Positions 1 through 11,651 are shown, counted from the first letter of the stretch. The stretch: DNA of 64,000 nt from Ascochyta rabiei (GCF_004011695.2 NC_082417.1:62001-126000), one strand, 5' to 3'. The notes: generated from the sequence alone by a model not told the origin. A program made the numbers and translations.

Positions 1-1191
1 ATGTTCATCAAAGGAGGAGCGAAGCCTTGCGAGACGATGGACCAAGTCGGTCTCGATACTGTTGCCTTCATTGAAGGTCACTACATTGCTGAGCGCGGCC
101 TGTCATCAACACATACCACCGATTACCTCAAGACAGAATACCTCGATCATGGGAAAATAGGGTCCAAGTGTGAAAAAGGCGGTTTATACCCTCCGAAGGA
201 AACAATCGCCTCTACCAACGGTACCTCAACAAACAGAACAGCCCAAAAGAAGTTGTCGTCTGATCCGACACTGATCGTTCTCGACATTGGTCTCTCTGCG
301 GCTGAACCAGGAAACACATCGGGCGAAGTCTTGCGACTTAGTACCGATGGCTCTGCACCAAAGCGCCTCATCTCGGGCCAGCCACTTCCGGACGGAATCG
401 CGATCGACCACGACAGCGAACGAATGTTCTGGACATGTATGGGCGAAGCAGGCGAGAAAGACGGCGCCGTCTACTCAGCAAAAGCTGACGGTACTGACCA
501 ACGCACCGTCATCGACTCTGGCAAGATCAACACCCCCAAGCAACTCTGTCTCGACACCGAGGCTCAGAAGATATACTTTTGCGACCGTGAAGGCTGCACT
601 GTGTATCGCTGCAGCTACGACGGTTCCGACCTTGAGGTTCTCGTCCAGAACGGTGGCACTGCATCGTACGTGGCGAGCCAAGCAAACGCAATGAACTGGT
701 GTGTCGGCATCGCGTTATCTCCATCCCGCGGCAAGTTTTACTGGAGCCAGAAAGGGCCTTCGAAGGGTGGCCGCGGGCGAATCTTCTGCGCCAACATTGC
801 CATGCCTGAGGGCAAGACGGCCGAGTCGCGTGAGGATGTCAAGTGCATCCTCTACGGCCTCCCCGAACCCATTGACCTCGAGATTGACGAGAAGAACGGC
901 CGCCTGTACTGGACTGACCGCGGCGATCTCCCGTGGGGAAACACACTCAGCAGGGTAGACTTGAAGGATGACGGTATGCCGCGGTTGAGCGATCCTGCGT
1001 TGCTGCCGAGCAAGTTTGTCATCGCGAGGAGGTTCCACGAGGCTATCGGGTTGAAGATCGATGGCAGGAATAACCGCATCTACGTTACTGATCTCGGTGG
1101 AAGCGTGTATGTTTGCGATCTGGACGGCAAGAACAAGAAGACGTTATACCAGGATGAGAAGCGCGCCTTCACTGGCCTTGCACTGCTGTAG
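1..1191 (+). CDS. 3-hydroxyacyl-CoA dehydrogenase C-domain fused to SMP-30/YWTD-like beta-propeller (5' partial)
   Basis: The reading frame is open from the first base of the window, so the gene almost certainly starts upstream. Residues about 6-65 resemble the C-terminal domain of 3-hydroxyacyl-CoA dehydrogenases (PCETMDQVGLDTVAFIE, later a KGGLYPP turn). From about residue 88 onward there are repeated blades of the SMP-30/LDL-receptor YWTD kind: PDGIAIDHDSERMFWT, GRLYWTDRGDLPWGN and NNRIYVTDLGG. A complete protein would carry an NAD-binding dehydrogenase half before this, so the C-domain seen here is probably the tail of that half. The propeller may be a lactonase-like or sugar-binding module; the substrate cannot be read from sequence. 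The stop is TAG at 1189-1191. Family calls for both halves are fairly secure; the combined function is unknown. Confidence 0.75.
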   Translation: MFIKGGAKPCETMDQVGLDTVAFIEGHYIAERGLSSTHTTDYLKTEYLDHGKIGSKCEKGGLYPPKETIASTNGTSTNRTAQKKLSSDPTLIVLDIGLSAAEPGNTSGEVLRLSTDGSAPKRLISGQPLPDGIAIDHDSERMFWTCMGEAGEKDGAVYSAKADGTDQRTVIDSGKINTPKQLCLDTEAQKIYFCDREGCTVYRCSYDGSDLEVLVQNGGTASYVASQANAMNWCVGIALSPSRGKFYWSQKGPSKGGRGRIFCANIAMPEGKTAESREDVKCILYGLPEPIDLEIDEKNGRLYWTDRGDLPWGNTLSRVDLKDDGMPRLSDPALLPSKFVIARRFHEAIGLKIDGRNNRIYVTDLGGSVYVCDLDGKNKKTLYQDEKRAFTGLALL

Positions 1192-1462
1192 ATGCAGGAT
1201 GATCGGAGAATATAGACCTGAGGAACAATCGAAGCTTCACACATGATTTTTGTTATTGCACATCAGCAAACCCCCAATCCAGATAAACACTCAACCTTGA
1301 TAAGCCCCCACGTGACTTCGTTCGACGCTAACCCCCAAAGCGCTCCAAACGCGACGCGTCTTCCGCCTCGCCTCACATCACCACCACCACCACCACCATC
1401 AACAGACCCAGCAAACCACTCCAATACCCCTACCACACCACACTAAGCGCACACTCCTCACA

Positions 1463-2121
1463 ATGGACCACCCCCAAACCCCGCGCGTACTACAACCCCA
1501 CCTCTCGACCTTCCAGCACAGCATCGTGCGCGTGCTCGGCAAAGTCGTGCAACTGCGCGGCGAGCACGCAGTGATCGATGCCGGGGGCCAGATCGATGTG
1601 ATTCTGAACCGGGTGTGTATTGAACCCTCTCTTTTATTCGTAATGCGAGTGTGGCATGAACGCGGTGTCGGAATGCGTGACAGGGGGTGTGGACAACCAT
1701 GCTGATGAGTTCACAGGACGCGCATCTAGCCGTTGGCCACGCGGTCGAGGTGATTGGGAAGGTGGACGGGAATCTAGCGATCAAGGTTCAGGCAGCGACG
1801 GATTTCGGGACGGGGGTTGGTATGCTTTGTTTTTCTCTTCCTCGTAACCCTTCCTCCTCGTAACCCTTCTTCCTCGTAACCCTTCCTCCTCGTAACCCTT
1901 CTCCCCGTTTCCGGCCCTTACCCCTGCTTTTCTTCGTTTCAGGCTCGTCTTTTCGCCTCGTCATATGCCACGCAGTATGCACCACACAGTATACATACAA
2001 CATGCAGTACGCTACCTACCTACCCCTACACTTAACTAACACACGCCCAGATTTCAACGCCGCAAACGCCGTGGTCGAGGCTACACACCGCCACAAGGAG
2101 ATCTTCTACGACGAGCAATGA
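1463..2121 (+). CDS. rfa3: Replication protein A subunit 3 (RPA14), three exons
   Basis: Smallest subunit of the heterotrimeric single-strand DNA binding complex RPA, acting in nuclear replication, repair and recombination. Proposed exons are 1463-1612, 1717-1819 and 2051-2121, about 107 residues, the usual size. Exon 1 ends in GQIDVILNR before GTGTGT; exon 2 starts DAHLAVGHAVEVIGKV after TCACAG; exon 3 starts at the second base of an Asp codon after CCCAG and reads FNAANAVVEATHRHKEIFYD to TGA. Together they give one OB-fold (LRGEHAVIDAGG, then VEVIGKV) and the C-terminal helix used for trimerisation. Phases agree at both junctions (0 and 1). The second intron, 231 bases, is long for this window and contains a small tandem repeat. 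Confidence 0.88.
1833..1906 (+). repeat. Short tandem repeat inside RPA3 intron 2
   Basis: Four imperfect units built on CCTCGTAACCCTTC lie between the donor at 1820 and the acceptor before 2051. They account for part of the unusual length of this intron and contain no splice consensus of their own. Confidence 0.8.
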
Positions 2122-2349
2122 GGACTGTATGCGCATGGGCACGGGTACGAGTGAATCAGTGCATGATTGAGCGGGCGAGTGAGCGAACGGGCTAGTGAAA
2201 GAAAGAGACCGGGTAGAGCAAATGAGCTGGGCAGCCATCAGCTCTGGTATATGCTGATTCAAGGTCCCATTTATTTTCTGGTTGGAGGACCAGTGTTCTT
2301 ATCTGTGGAATAGTTGAATGGAGGACGCGGAACACAGAGTAGGATCGAG

Positions 2350-2736
2350 GAACAGTACTATACATCTACAGATCTACTTTTCAAGTCTGCCTTACTATAG
2401 TGTTAAAGACCAATACTGCTGCTCTATTGCTATATGCAGATAGATAAACGCCTTAATTGTAACACAACAAATAACATGCTGCCCTGCACTGCTATATATA
2501 ACCAGATTAGAGCTTACTCCTTACAGCCTCTTAGTAGAATTTAAGAACAGGTACTATACATCTACAGATCTACTTTTCAAGTCTGCCTTGCTATAGTATT
2601 AAAGACCAACACTGCTACCCTGTTGCCATGTGCATATAGATGAACGCCTTGTAATGCAATAAACAACACGCTGCCCCGCACCGCCACACATGACCAGATC
2701 AGAGCTTGCTCCTTACAGCCTCTAAGCGGAACTTGA
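2350..2736. repeat. Tandem duplication of the 3' end of the YMC020W-like gene
   Basis: Two direct copies of about 195 bases abut: a distal one (2350-2544) and a proximal one (2545 to about 2736). The proximal copy contains the last codons and stop of the minus-strand gene that ends at 2699. The distal copy contains the same segment in decayed form: where the gene reads FRLEAVRSKL and stop, the copy reads FY, stop, EAVRSKL, stop. Most differences are C-to-T or G-to-A in the distal copy, with a few in the other direction. This fills the gap between RPA3 and the hydrolase gene; 2122-2349 holds nothing I recognise. Confidence 0.85.
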
Positions 2737-5700
2737 CTTCCTTGAGCTGCTTAGCCGTCGGTCTCCACGCCTCAAACATGCCCAGCAACTCGTCGACTTC
2801 GTCGCCCAGCTCTTTCTTGACAAACTCTTCTTCCAGCAGCCCGCGCATTGCCCAAGGGAGGAAGTAGGGGTTCTGAGTCGCGGCCGTTGCAGGGGCTTCG
2901 TAGTCTTTTACTCGCAGCTTGTACACGTCTTCGTTTGTAGCGGCATTGGCTGCCAGCTTCTCACCCACGATGGGTATGTTTATGCCTTGGAAGCTGGCGC
3001 TGCTGCCTGGGCGCTGTGGCGGCGGGACGGCGAGGGAGGTTGTCTCGAGCGCGTGTTGGACGGCGAGGGAGTAGACGGCAGGGTCTTCGTAGACACGCGA
3101 GTGGCCTTCGCCGCCATAGAGGGAGCCAGCGAGGGCAGGCGACAACTCGCGGATCAGGCCGTGGTCGGGGAGCCCGAGATTGCGCAGCTTGAGGGTGAAG
3201 CCGACGAGGTGTGTGAGGAAGTCGGGCGCGTGGATGCGGCCGTCGACGAAGACAGCGCGGTAGATGTACGGGTGGGAGAGTGTCGAGAATGTCGAAGACT
3301 GACATGGTCAGCAGAGCACGAGTGGTGGGGAGCGGGCACCTACCTCCAACGAGACCAGCTGGTCGTCGATGCTGCCAACGTAGAGTATCCTCACGCCGAA
3401 GCGGAGGACTTGGTCCAGCGCAGCGAGATACATCTGACTGACCAAGCTCTTGGGGTCTGAAAACTCGAAAAGCTCGGCGGCTGTTGGGCCAAAGTACTTT
3501 GTCTTGTACTCGATGAACGGGCCCATGTTCACTCCAGCCATGGCGCAGATGCCAATGCGCGTGGCGTTGACACACCCAAACTGGATCAGCTTCGCAACCA
3601 GCATCATTGCCACAGGCACGCCCTGCGAGTGACATGCGACCAGGATGAAGTCAGCTTCCTTGATGTGGTCGATCCAATTCAGCAAGAGCTTCCACAGCGT
3701 GTTCACCCTTTCGGCAATGAAGCCTTCGCCTTCTAGAGCGACCTGCTCGATCTCCGGGCTGCACCCACGAGCCTCGGACCAGCCCTTGATGGCGGCAGCT
3801 GCAGCGTTGGCGAAGCGTATTGACGTGCCAGTAGGCTGGCCCATGATTCTTTGGAAGATGGGGGCGGGAAAGAAGCCGTGCACACCTATGGCGACAGCTT
3901 TCCTTATCCGTGGCGGTGCCGGATGGATGTGCAGATGGGGTGTGGCGGGCTCGCTGCCCAGGAAGTACTGACGCACCTGCTTCCAAAAGCTCGGCTGTTG
4001 AGCAAGGCGATAGGTGGAGTTGAAGCCGGGGAGGACGAGGTTCGACGACTCTTGCTTTGTTTTTGTTGCTTGCTTGGGTGCTGGCTGTGCTGCAGGAGCT
4101 GTCTCAGCGCGAGTCGGCTCTCGTTCGGGGGAAGCTTTGGTGGGGGTAGCTGGCGCACTCGCTGTTGGTGTATCTGCTGGCGTTCCCTCCGCAAGGTCCT
4201 TGGGTGTAGCCTTCTTTCTCGAGCGTCCTCGAAGCGAGCCAAGCGACTTCTTGACGATGGACTCTCTGGCTGGTTTCTTTGCCGCTTCTGGTGCGTCTGC
4301 TTTTGGTTGCTCCTGCTCATTGAACTGAGCTGCCTCTGGATGCGACTGTGACGGAGTATCGAACACAGCGACCTCGCCGACATGCTTCTGAGCTTCGCCC
4401 TCCACGGGCCTGCTGTCGGTAGTTGGCTCTCGATACCAAAAGGCCCAGCCTGAGGCCTTTGCCTGCCCTTTTGGCGGTTCTTGTGCTCTTCCCACGGCGG
4501 CAGCGGTAGCAGGTGCTGGAGCTTCAGTCTGCTCTGTTGGTGGTGTCTCGGCTGGAGGCTCTGCTGCTGCTGGCTCGGGCAGCGCCAACTCCGTTGCTTG
4601 ATCTGAATACGTGTTTGGGGTGAAGAAGTCTTTGGTGGGTGCCTGTGGAGGGGGAGAATTGGCCTGGACGTTCTGAGCACTGCTCCACAGCCCAAACCAC
4701 GAGCCGCTTGCGGTGTTCCGGGCGGTGGGCTTCGTGGTCGCGGTTGGAGTTTCTTCCAACGCAACATTCTCGGCAGCGTTCTCGGAGGGCACTGCCTCCA
4801 GGACATGATCCTTCTTGCCAAGTTCTGCGGCCTGGACGTTTGTTGTCAGTGCGCGCTCAAGGCCCTTTGTCTTTGCATCAGCCTCTTCTGACGGCGTGGG
4901 ACCGGGCAGTGGCGTGCTCTGTGCTTCCTCCACACTCTCCTGCCCTGTGCTCTTCGCCTTGGCAGCTTCGGTGTATCCGTCAGGTCGTGACCACCAGGTC
5001 GTCCACGCCCACGCATTCGCTGGTTGTTCGCTCTTGGGTGGCTCAGGTGGCAACGGGGCTTCGTCTCCGCGCGGTGCTGCTTCTGGTGCAGCCTGTGGGG
5101 CAGGGGCGTGTTCCGTCTTGCTGGCTGCGGGGCTCTCTGCTTCCTCGACGGCGCCGTCGGACGAGACGGTGATCTTGGTCGTGGATGTCGGCAGTGCGAA
5201 GCTCTTGCTCGATTTGCGCTTGGTCAGGAATCTCGCCGGAGAGTCGTTCTTGGGCTTCCTGGCATCTTCTTTGGGCAGCTCAGAAGTGGCGCCCCCACTG
5301 ACGGCGATGCCGATTGTCTCCTGGGCAGTCTTGACGACTGCAGGTGCCTTGGACCGCCAGCTGCCCGTGCCGCCCGGCCATCTGCGCGCGCTCTTCGGTG
5401 TCTGCGAGCCTGGAGCTGTGGGTGTGGATGCGCCGTCGGATGCCGAGGACGCTGATGCTGGCTGGCTTGCCGTGGTTTCGTGTGATGCAGTGCTTGCATC
5501 GAGCGTGCCAGCACCGCTCTGTTCCGTGGTGTTGCCGGTAGTGTTGCCCGCATTATTGCTGACAGCAGTGTTGCTGGTGTTGCTGGTGTTGTTGTTGGTG
5601 TTGCTGGTGTTGTTGGTGTTGCTGGTGTTGCTGGTGTTGCTGGTGGTGTTGGTGTTGCTGGTGTTGTTGGTGTTGCTGGTGTTGCTGGTGTTGCTGGTAT

Positions 5701-5806
5701 TGCTGGTGTTGCTGGTGTTGCCCGCGGTATTGCTGACGGCGGTGTTGCTGGTGGTGGATACCTCGGCCGCCTGGGGGCTCGGCTTGCACTTCTTGCGGGC
5801 GCCCAT
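2699..5806 (-). CDS. YMC020W-like alpha/beta-hydrolase family protein, two exons
   Basis: Exons 5806-3344 and 3298-2699 (GTAGGT donor, TCAG acceptor, phase 0) give about 1020 residues. Residues 1-600 are low-complexity and probably disordered, including an Asn/Thr/Ser tract at about residues 22-80. The folded part starts near residue 640 with RKAVAIGVHGFFPAPIF and contains a nucleophile-elbow sequence ACHSQGVPVAM with Ser727, a VGSIDDQLVSLE segment with candidate acidic residues, and a C-terminal extension in exon 2 (YIYRAVFVDGRIHAPDF). This matches the fungal YMC020W-like group related to yeast YML020W; the cellular substrate is not known. It is transcribed away from SPB1, and its last codons are duplicated downstream. 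Start ATG at 5806 precedes a basic stretch GARKKCK. Family confident, function open. Confidence 0.85.
5566..5746. repeat. Coding Asn-Thr/Ser microsatellite in the YMC020W-like gene
   Basis: An imperfect GTTGCTG/GTTGGTGTT repeat of about 180 bases on the plus strand encodes runs of NTSNTSNT and NTNNTSN on the minus strand. Read on the plus strand the same DNA looks like a Leu/Val-rich membrane protein, which is an artefact. The repeat is multiple-of-three throughout, so length changes would keep the frame. Confidence 0.9.
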
Positions 5807-6186
5807 GGCTCGGTGAGCGCTGAGCAGGCAGGGGCGGCCTCAGGGCGGGTATCGCTGAGTGCAGAGCATGAGCCCAAGCCTGCGCCTTCCCGTGGGCGGC
5901 TGAGGGTGGACCAACAGCAGCATGACGCATGCCACTGCCCCGTGCGCTATCAGAGGGCAGGCGCGACCGCGGAGCTGTGGCTGGGCCTGTCTGGCCTGTG
6001 GCGCACGCCGTCTCGAGATTCTGCCACCGCCCAGGCGCCATGTGAGAATGTGAGCGCGGGTGGGTCCAAAATTTATCGTGGCCGCCGGCTTCGAACCTTC
6101 ACGCGAGCGCCTCGACGCCTCGACCCTCGACCCTCCACCCTCGACCCTCGACTCTCAACGCCTCACCGCCTCACCGCCTCACCGCC
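5807..6186. promoter_or_regulatory. Divergent promoter region, YMC020W-like / SPB1
   Basis: The two genes start 380 bases apart and point away from each other. The interval is GC-rich with no clear TATA box. Close to the SPB1 start there is a CTCGACCCT tandem repeat (about 6112-6155) and a short CTCACCGC repeat just before the ATG. Confidence 0.5.
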
Positions 6187-8741
6187 ATGGCGATCCAGAA
6201 GAAGCACGGCAAGGGTCGTCTCGACAAATGGTACAAGCTCGCCAAGGAAAAGGGCTACCGCGCCCGTGCTGCCTTCAAGCTGATCCAGCTGAACAAAAAA
6301 TACAACTTCCTCGAGAAGAGCAAGGTCTTGATCGATCTGTGCGCCGCGCCCGGGTCATGGTGTCAGGTCGCCTCGGAGGTGCGCGTGCAACACCACCACT
6401 GCATCCAAGACAGCTAACACCGCCCCAGGTCATGCCCGCCGGCTCCCTCATCGTCGGTGTCGACCTCGCCCCCATCAAGCCCATCCCACGATGCATCACC
6501 TTCCAGAGCGACATCACCACCGACAAGTGTCGCACAACCCTGCGCCAGCACCTGAAGCACATGAAGGCCGACGCCGTCATCCACGACGGGGCCCCCAACG
6601 TCGGTACCGCCTGGGTCCAGGACGCCTTCTCCCAGGCCGAGCTGGTCCTGCAGTCCATGAAGCTGGCCACCGAGTTCCTGGCCGAGGGCGGCACCTTTGT
6701 CACCAAGGTCTTCCGGTCAAAGGACTACAACGCCCTGCTCTGGTGCTTCCAGCAGCTGTTCATGAAGGTCGAGGCCACCAAGCCGCCCTCCAGTCGTAAC
6801 GTGTCCGCCGAGATCTTCGTCGTCTGCCGTGGCTACAAGGCCCCCAAGAACCTCGACCCCAAGTTCCTCGACGCCCGCTACGTCTTCGCTGAGCTGGCCG
6901 ATCCCACGCCCAACAACGAGGCCAAGGTCTTCAACCCAGAGAAGAAGAAGCGCAAGCGTGGTGGCTACGAGGAGGGCGACTGGACGCAGTTCCACGAGGC
7001 CACAGTGTCAGAGTTCATCGAAACACCTGACCCCATCGCCATGCTGGGCAGCTTGAATAAGCTCAGCTTCGAGCAAAAGGGCAACGGAGACATCGCCATC
7101 GCCACCATCGACAAGCTCAAAGAAACCACAAAGGAGATCCGCGACTGCTGCGCTGACCTGAAGGTTCTCGGTCGAGCTGACTTCAAGCGTCTTCTGCGCT
7201 GGCGACTGAAGGTCCGTGACATCTTCGGTTTCTCACAGAAGCAGAAGGAGGCCGCGGCCGCCAAGGAGGCTGAGGAAGCAAAGGAAGGTGAAGAAGTCGC
7301 CAAGATCGAGGACATGGACGAGGAGATGAAGCTACAGGAGGAGCTCGAGAGGCTCAAGGACAAGGACTCCAAGCAGAAGAGGAAGCAGCGTCGCATCGAA
7401 AACGAGCGCAAGCAGAAGGAGATCGTGCGCATGCAGATGAACATGGCGACACCCTTCGATATCGGTTTGGAGCAAGCTGGGCCCACGGGTGAAGACTCCA
7501 TGTTCGCCCTCAAGGCCGTCGACAAGGACGGTGCACTCGCAAAGATCGCGCGCGGCAAGATGGCACAGATCGTTGAGAAAGAGAGGGACGACGTCAGCGA
7601 GGAAGACGTCACAGACGACGAGGAAGGCGATAACCTTGAGCGTTACCTTGACTCGCAGTACGACGAATATGTCGAACAGAAGTCGGCCCGCGACGCCAAA
7701 TACCGCGCCAAGCGAGCCCGAGGCGATAACGAGGACGGCGAATGGAATGGCTTCTCAGACGGCGAAAAGGACGAGAGCGACGACGACGAGCTTGTGCAGG
7801 ACGCGGACAGCGATTCGAGCGACGACGAGGAAGAGGATGGGCCCAAGAAGCTAATCACAACCCTCGAGCCAGAGGATGTGGCTGGCAGCGGCCTGACAAG
7901 ACGAGCTGCACGCTTCTTCGACCAGGACATCTTCAAGGGCATCGACGGTCTGGAGGATCTGGAGGAAGACGAGGACAGCGGCATTGATGTCGAGGGTGAG
8001 GAGGATGCCAAGATGGAGGATGTGGAGGATGTCTCAGAGGAGCCCTCCAAGACAACCAAGAAAGCCACGTTCGCCGAACCCGCTCCGGAGGAGTGGTCGG
8101 ACGACGACGAGGACAAGATCGAAGAAGTCGCCCGCGACGAGTCTCAGTGGGAGCACGACGACATGCCCATGAAGAACGGCAAGCCCGACATCGACATCAT
8201 CACCGCCGAAGCCATGACGCTCGCGCATCAAATGGCCACAGGCAAGAAGACAAAACACGACCTTCTCGACGACTCGTTCAACCGCTACTCCCTGCGCGAT
8301 GTCGACGGCCTGCCAGACTGGTTCCTCGACGACGAGAACAGACACTCCAAGCTCCAGCGCCCCACCACCGCCGCCGCCGCCGCCGCCATCAAGGAGAAGA
8401 TGCGCGCCCTGAACGCGCGACCCATCAAGAAGGTGCGTGAAGCGCAAGCCAGGAAGAAGTTCAAGGCCGCACAGCGCCTCGAGAAGCTGAAGAAGAAGTC
8501 GGCCATGCTGGCCGACGAGGAGGGCATGACGGAGAAGGAGAAGGCGCAGAGCATTGCGCGCCTCATGAGCCGCGCGTCAAAGAAGAAGCCCAAGGGCAAG
8601 GTCAGCGTTGTTGTTGCGCGCGGAGGCAACAACGGCATCAAGGGCCGACCCAAGGGCACAAAGGGTAAGTACAAGATGGTGGACGCGAGGATGAAAAAGG
8701 ACGTCAGGGGTGAGAAGCGGGCGGCCAAGAAGAGGAAGTGA
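6187..8741 (+). CDS. spb1: Spb1 AdoMet-dependent rRNA methyltransferase, two exons
   Basis: Ribosome-biogenesis methyltransferase that acts in the nucleolus on pre-60S particles and 2'-O-methylates the peptidyl-transferase region of large rRNA. Exons 6187-6378 and 6429-8741 encode 834 residues, near the 841 of yeast Spb1. The FtsJ-type domain shows the SAM motif [16 protein letters not shown] (interrupted exactly by the intron), then GVDLAPIKP, the catalytic Asp in HDGAPNVG and Lys in [14 protein letters not shown] middle DUF3381 domain follows, then long acidic and lysine-rich coiled segments, and a C-terminal Spb1 domain with [13 protein letters not shown] and RAAKKRK. A short alanine run (about 8368-8391, GCC repeats) sits in the C-terminal part. 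The intron is 50 bases. Confident. Confidence 0.95.
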
Positions 8742-10115
8742 GTTTTTTTGTTGTAGTGCATTCTAGGCGTTTGATATCATCAGATACGTAGGCAAACGTG
8801 CAATGGTCTACCTTTCTCCAGTATCTTCTCTCATGCAACCCCTAACATGAGAATTCGTCTACAACCTTGTTGCCATGGCAGCGAAACTAACTCATCCCAT
8901 CCATCCCATCCATCCTCCTCTCTCCCACACCTCAACCACCCATCCCCACCTCATAGAGAGGTCTTCGAATTCGTACTCGAGCTCGCCATCGAACTCGCAG
9001 TCGCAGTCGGTGCATTCGTACTCGTCGAAGCTCTCGAAGCATTCAACGAAGCATTCAACGAAGCAGCAGAAGGCGAAGCTGTCAACTTGGGACCAAGAGC
9101 AGCCGAGAAAGCCAGCGGAACCATTCCTCCAATTCCCCCTCTCGTGTTCCTCTCGAGCTGCGCCGTGCGGGAACAAGACGCGCCACGGCCGTGGTGGAAG
9201 CCAAGAACGAACGAACGGGCAGGGGGGAAGAAAGTGCTGCTGTGGTGCTGCTCTGGGTGTCGTGCGTCGCGGTGTGTAGGTAGCTGGCTAAGGGGGAGGA
9301 AGGGGGTTATGTGCTTCGGGGTCTTGACTCGACGCGGTTTAATGGAATGGCCTTCTCTGCTGGATCGGAAGGGTTGGATGATTTGCGCGCTCTTGATTCC
9401 TTTCTCATACATATATACGCACGTCTCCGTCTTAGTCGCATCGTACCTCTACTTGAATACTTCCGCTCGGGGAGATTGCAGTGCGGCCTACATGGGTGAA
9501 TCTGGAGTTGTTGTTTTTTGGCTGCGTTTAGGCATCTGCACACAGGGGTTTGTTGCTCGAGGGTTGGAGCGCGGATGATGGTGAGACTGATGGTGAGGAT
9601 GTATGGCTTGGCCATGCGAGTTGCTGGATGGGGTTAGCGTGGTGTAAGTGTGCTAGTTTGCAGGTGTGGGTCAACACTTCGTATGCCTATCTCGGAGACC
9701 TTGAGGTGGGAGGGAATGTTGCACGGTTTTTTTGTCGTGGTTTTTGGTCCGTTCGGCTTGCAACAGCTGACGCTATCGTGTTTGGTCGAGTTAGCTGAGG
9801 TGTTTAGCGGACTTTGTGTCTCTAGGAATCCAGCGCAAATTCTTCGAACTTCACTTCCTGGGTGACCAAGTCAGTTGCCAACTATCAATGTGCGATTATG
9901 GAGTCTTCATTGTTTTAAGTATACATGGGTTCTAGACTGCTCGTTCTGCTCTCGAGTTATTTCCAACCAAGCGCAACCTCTGTACTGATCGCATCTAGGG
10001 CTGATGTCATGTTCGCTCCGATGGTTTTGTCGATCGAAAAGGATCTTCAGAGCTGAGGACGAACCACAAAATAGTAGCGATGCACTTTGATGTAAAAAAA
10101 GATCACTCAAAAACG
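8742..10115. other. Intergenic region with no convincing gene
   Basis: This 1.37 kb stretch separates the convergent SPB1 and DUF-like genes. Overlapping open frames of up to 243 codons exist on both strands around 8850-9600, but they have biased composition (CATCC and TCGAA repeats at 8890-8935 and 8960-9070), no domain I recognise and no supporting splice structure. A GCATTCAACGAA unit is repeated near 9036-9062. I see no RNA gene. Confidence 0.5.
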
Positions 10116-11651
10116 TTAGGACTGTGGGGGTGGTCGCCTTCTGCTCTTTACTCTGGGCTTCCAATGTCTCCTTGTGATATCCGTCGGCAAAACAGTGATG
10201 GTTTGTTTGGTGCTGAAGACTGTCAAAGGCGCACCTTTTTCTTTGCACAACACTATCGCGGTCCGATCTTTGGTCGTGCTCGCGATGCCTTTCAGCTCTT
10301 TGAGCAAGCTGACTAGCTTACGCAGGGTCTGTTGATTGGTCGTCTCCCAATCTTCAAATTTCTCCTCAATATTGTTACAGCTGATTGAGTGGACGGTACC
10401 TTCAGTATGTTTCCCGGTGATCAAGTAGTGTGTTCGACCGAACCAGAGCTGCGGCATGGCTTGACTAGTCCTTGCAACTTTGTGAGCCTTTAGCTCAGCC
10501 AGCTTCTCTGATCGCACAGGGGGGCCCTTCATTATGACCCGGGTAGATCCTTCAGGCGCTTCACTTGCTTGTGTCTGACCGAAAGACAGACTCGTCAGTG
10601 ACGTGACGATGTCGTCGATAAGTACCCCCGCAGCGGTGGAGGGACCTTGCGTGTGCTTTTCTTCGTAGTACGCATCGACTTCGAACCGAACAACGCAATC
10701 GAGGCCACCGAGCTTGTATCGTATGACTCTGTGATGGCTACTCGACTGGTTCAATCCGGTCTGGGGTTTAGTAAAAGCTGTTTCAAAACTATGACCATAT
10801 CCGGAATTGGCAGCGCCGTGGATCATCCTTTGGGCAGTCTTTTCCTTGCGGCTGATGAAAAGCGTGTTTTTGACCATATTCAGGTCCACTCGGAAAGGGT
10901 CCTGTCGTCTACCTGCTGCAAAGTCAAGCAATTTGCGCAGGCTGTTGCGATTCAAGATAATATCAACATCATCCAGCTGAGCACCTGTATTCATGGCTGA
11001 CAATGCTCGGAACGCAGGCTCAAATGGGTATCTCGGGATACGAAAAGCGTTCAGATCTACGAATTGACGTCCTGTGTCTTGAGGTAGAGTGATTGGCAAA
11101 GGTTGGGGGTTCCATTGGGGTGGACCACCTGTCCAATTTATCAGCTGTGTCTAAGCTCTGAGTTCTGGAAACAACACACCTGGGACGATGATTGCACTAC
11201 CATCGTTCAGCCAGTTGTAGCTGCATAGAGTCTCAAACCCGGGTTTTGATGAAACGGCTACATCATCGGGCTCGAGCGAGGTAGCTAGGATTGATCGCAG
11301 CAGGAGATTAGTGTTTCTAATCATCCACGACGTCCTTGAAGCCGTGGATCTATTTTTCTTCTTAGTTGGAATGCTAACTGGGTCAGCTGAGTACTTGTGG
11401 TCTGGGGCTTCCCTACCTACATCGCTCCAGAACTCTCAGAAGGATGAGGCATGACACCGTCCAATTCAAAAGGACCGAGTGTGCTCGTGAACAGTACATC
11501 AAAGTAGGCGCCTGGGTACGCCCATGTGGATTGTTTGACGTCAATAGGTTGCTGGAACTGGCCCTCAGTTGGTGCTTTGGATCTACGATACAAGAACCAG
11601 CGCCTGAAATGGACGCGTATCAGCTGTTGGGATTTCGACGTAGCCGTCCAT
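10116..11651 (-). CDS. Fungal protein of the family often labelled 'geranylgeranyl pyrophosphate synthetase' (start unresolved)
   Basis: Joining 11602-11421, 11373-11180 and 11128-10116 on the minus strand gives one continuous frame. Exon A reads RWFLYRRSKAPTEG and continues to FELDGVMPHPSESSGA; GTAGGT..TTAG leads to IPTKKKNRSTASRTSW, NTNLLLRSILATSLEP and ETLCSYNWLND..IIVPG; GTGTGT..ACAG leads to GPPQWNPQPLPI and the large last exon with RNSLRKLLDFAAGRRQDPFR and RYKLGGLDCVVRFEVDAYY. This architecture is familiar from many dothideomycete proteins carrying the old synthetase label, but I see no DDxxD prenyl-synthase motifs, so that name is probably wrong. The nearest upstream ATG (11651, MDGYVEIPTADTRPFQ) is in another frame, offset by one base, so either a frameshift or an unseen exon lies at about 11603. 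Function unknown. Confidence 0.65.

Noticed and set aside
4815..5816. Plus-strand frame rich in Leu/Val, looks like a membrane protein
   Set aside because: Antisense of the NT/NS repeat in the YMC020W-like gene; the minus frame has domain evidence.
8847..9578. 243-codon frame in the SPB1 downstream region
   Set aside because: Compositional bias, overlapping frames on both strands, no domain; the A/E-rich part is made by TCGAA-type repeats.
10116..11651. Geranylgeranyl pyrophosphate synthase
   Set aside because: The family often carries this label, but there are no aspartate-rich prenyl-synthase motifs in the translation.
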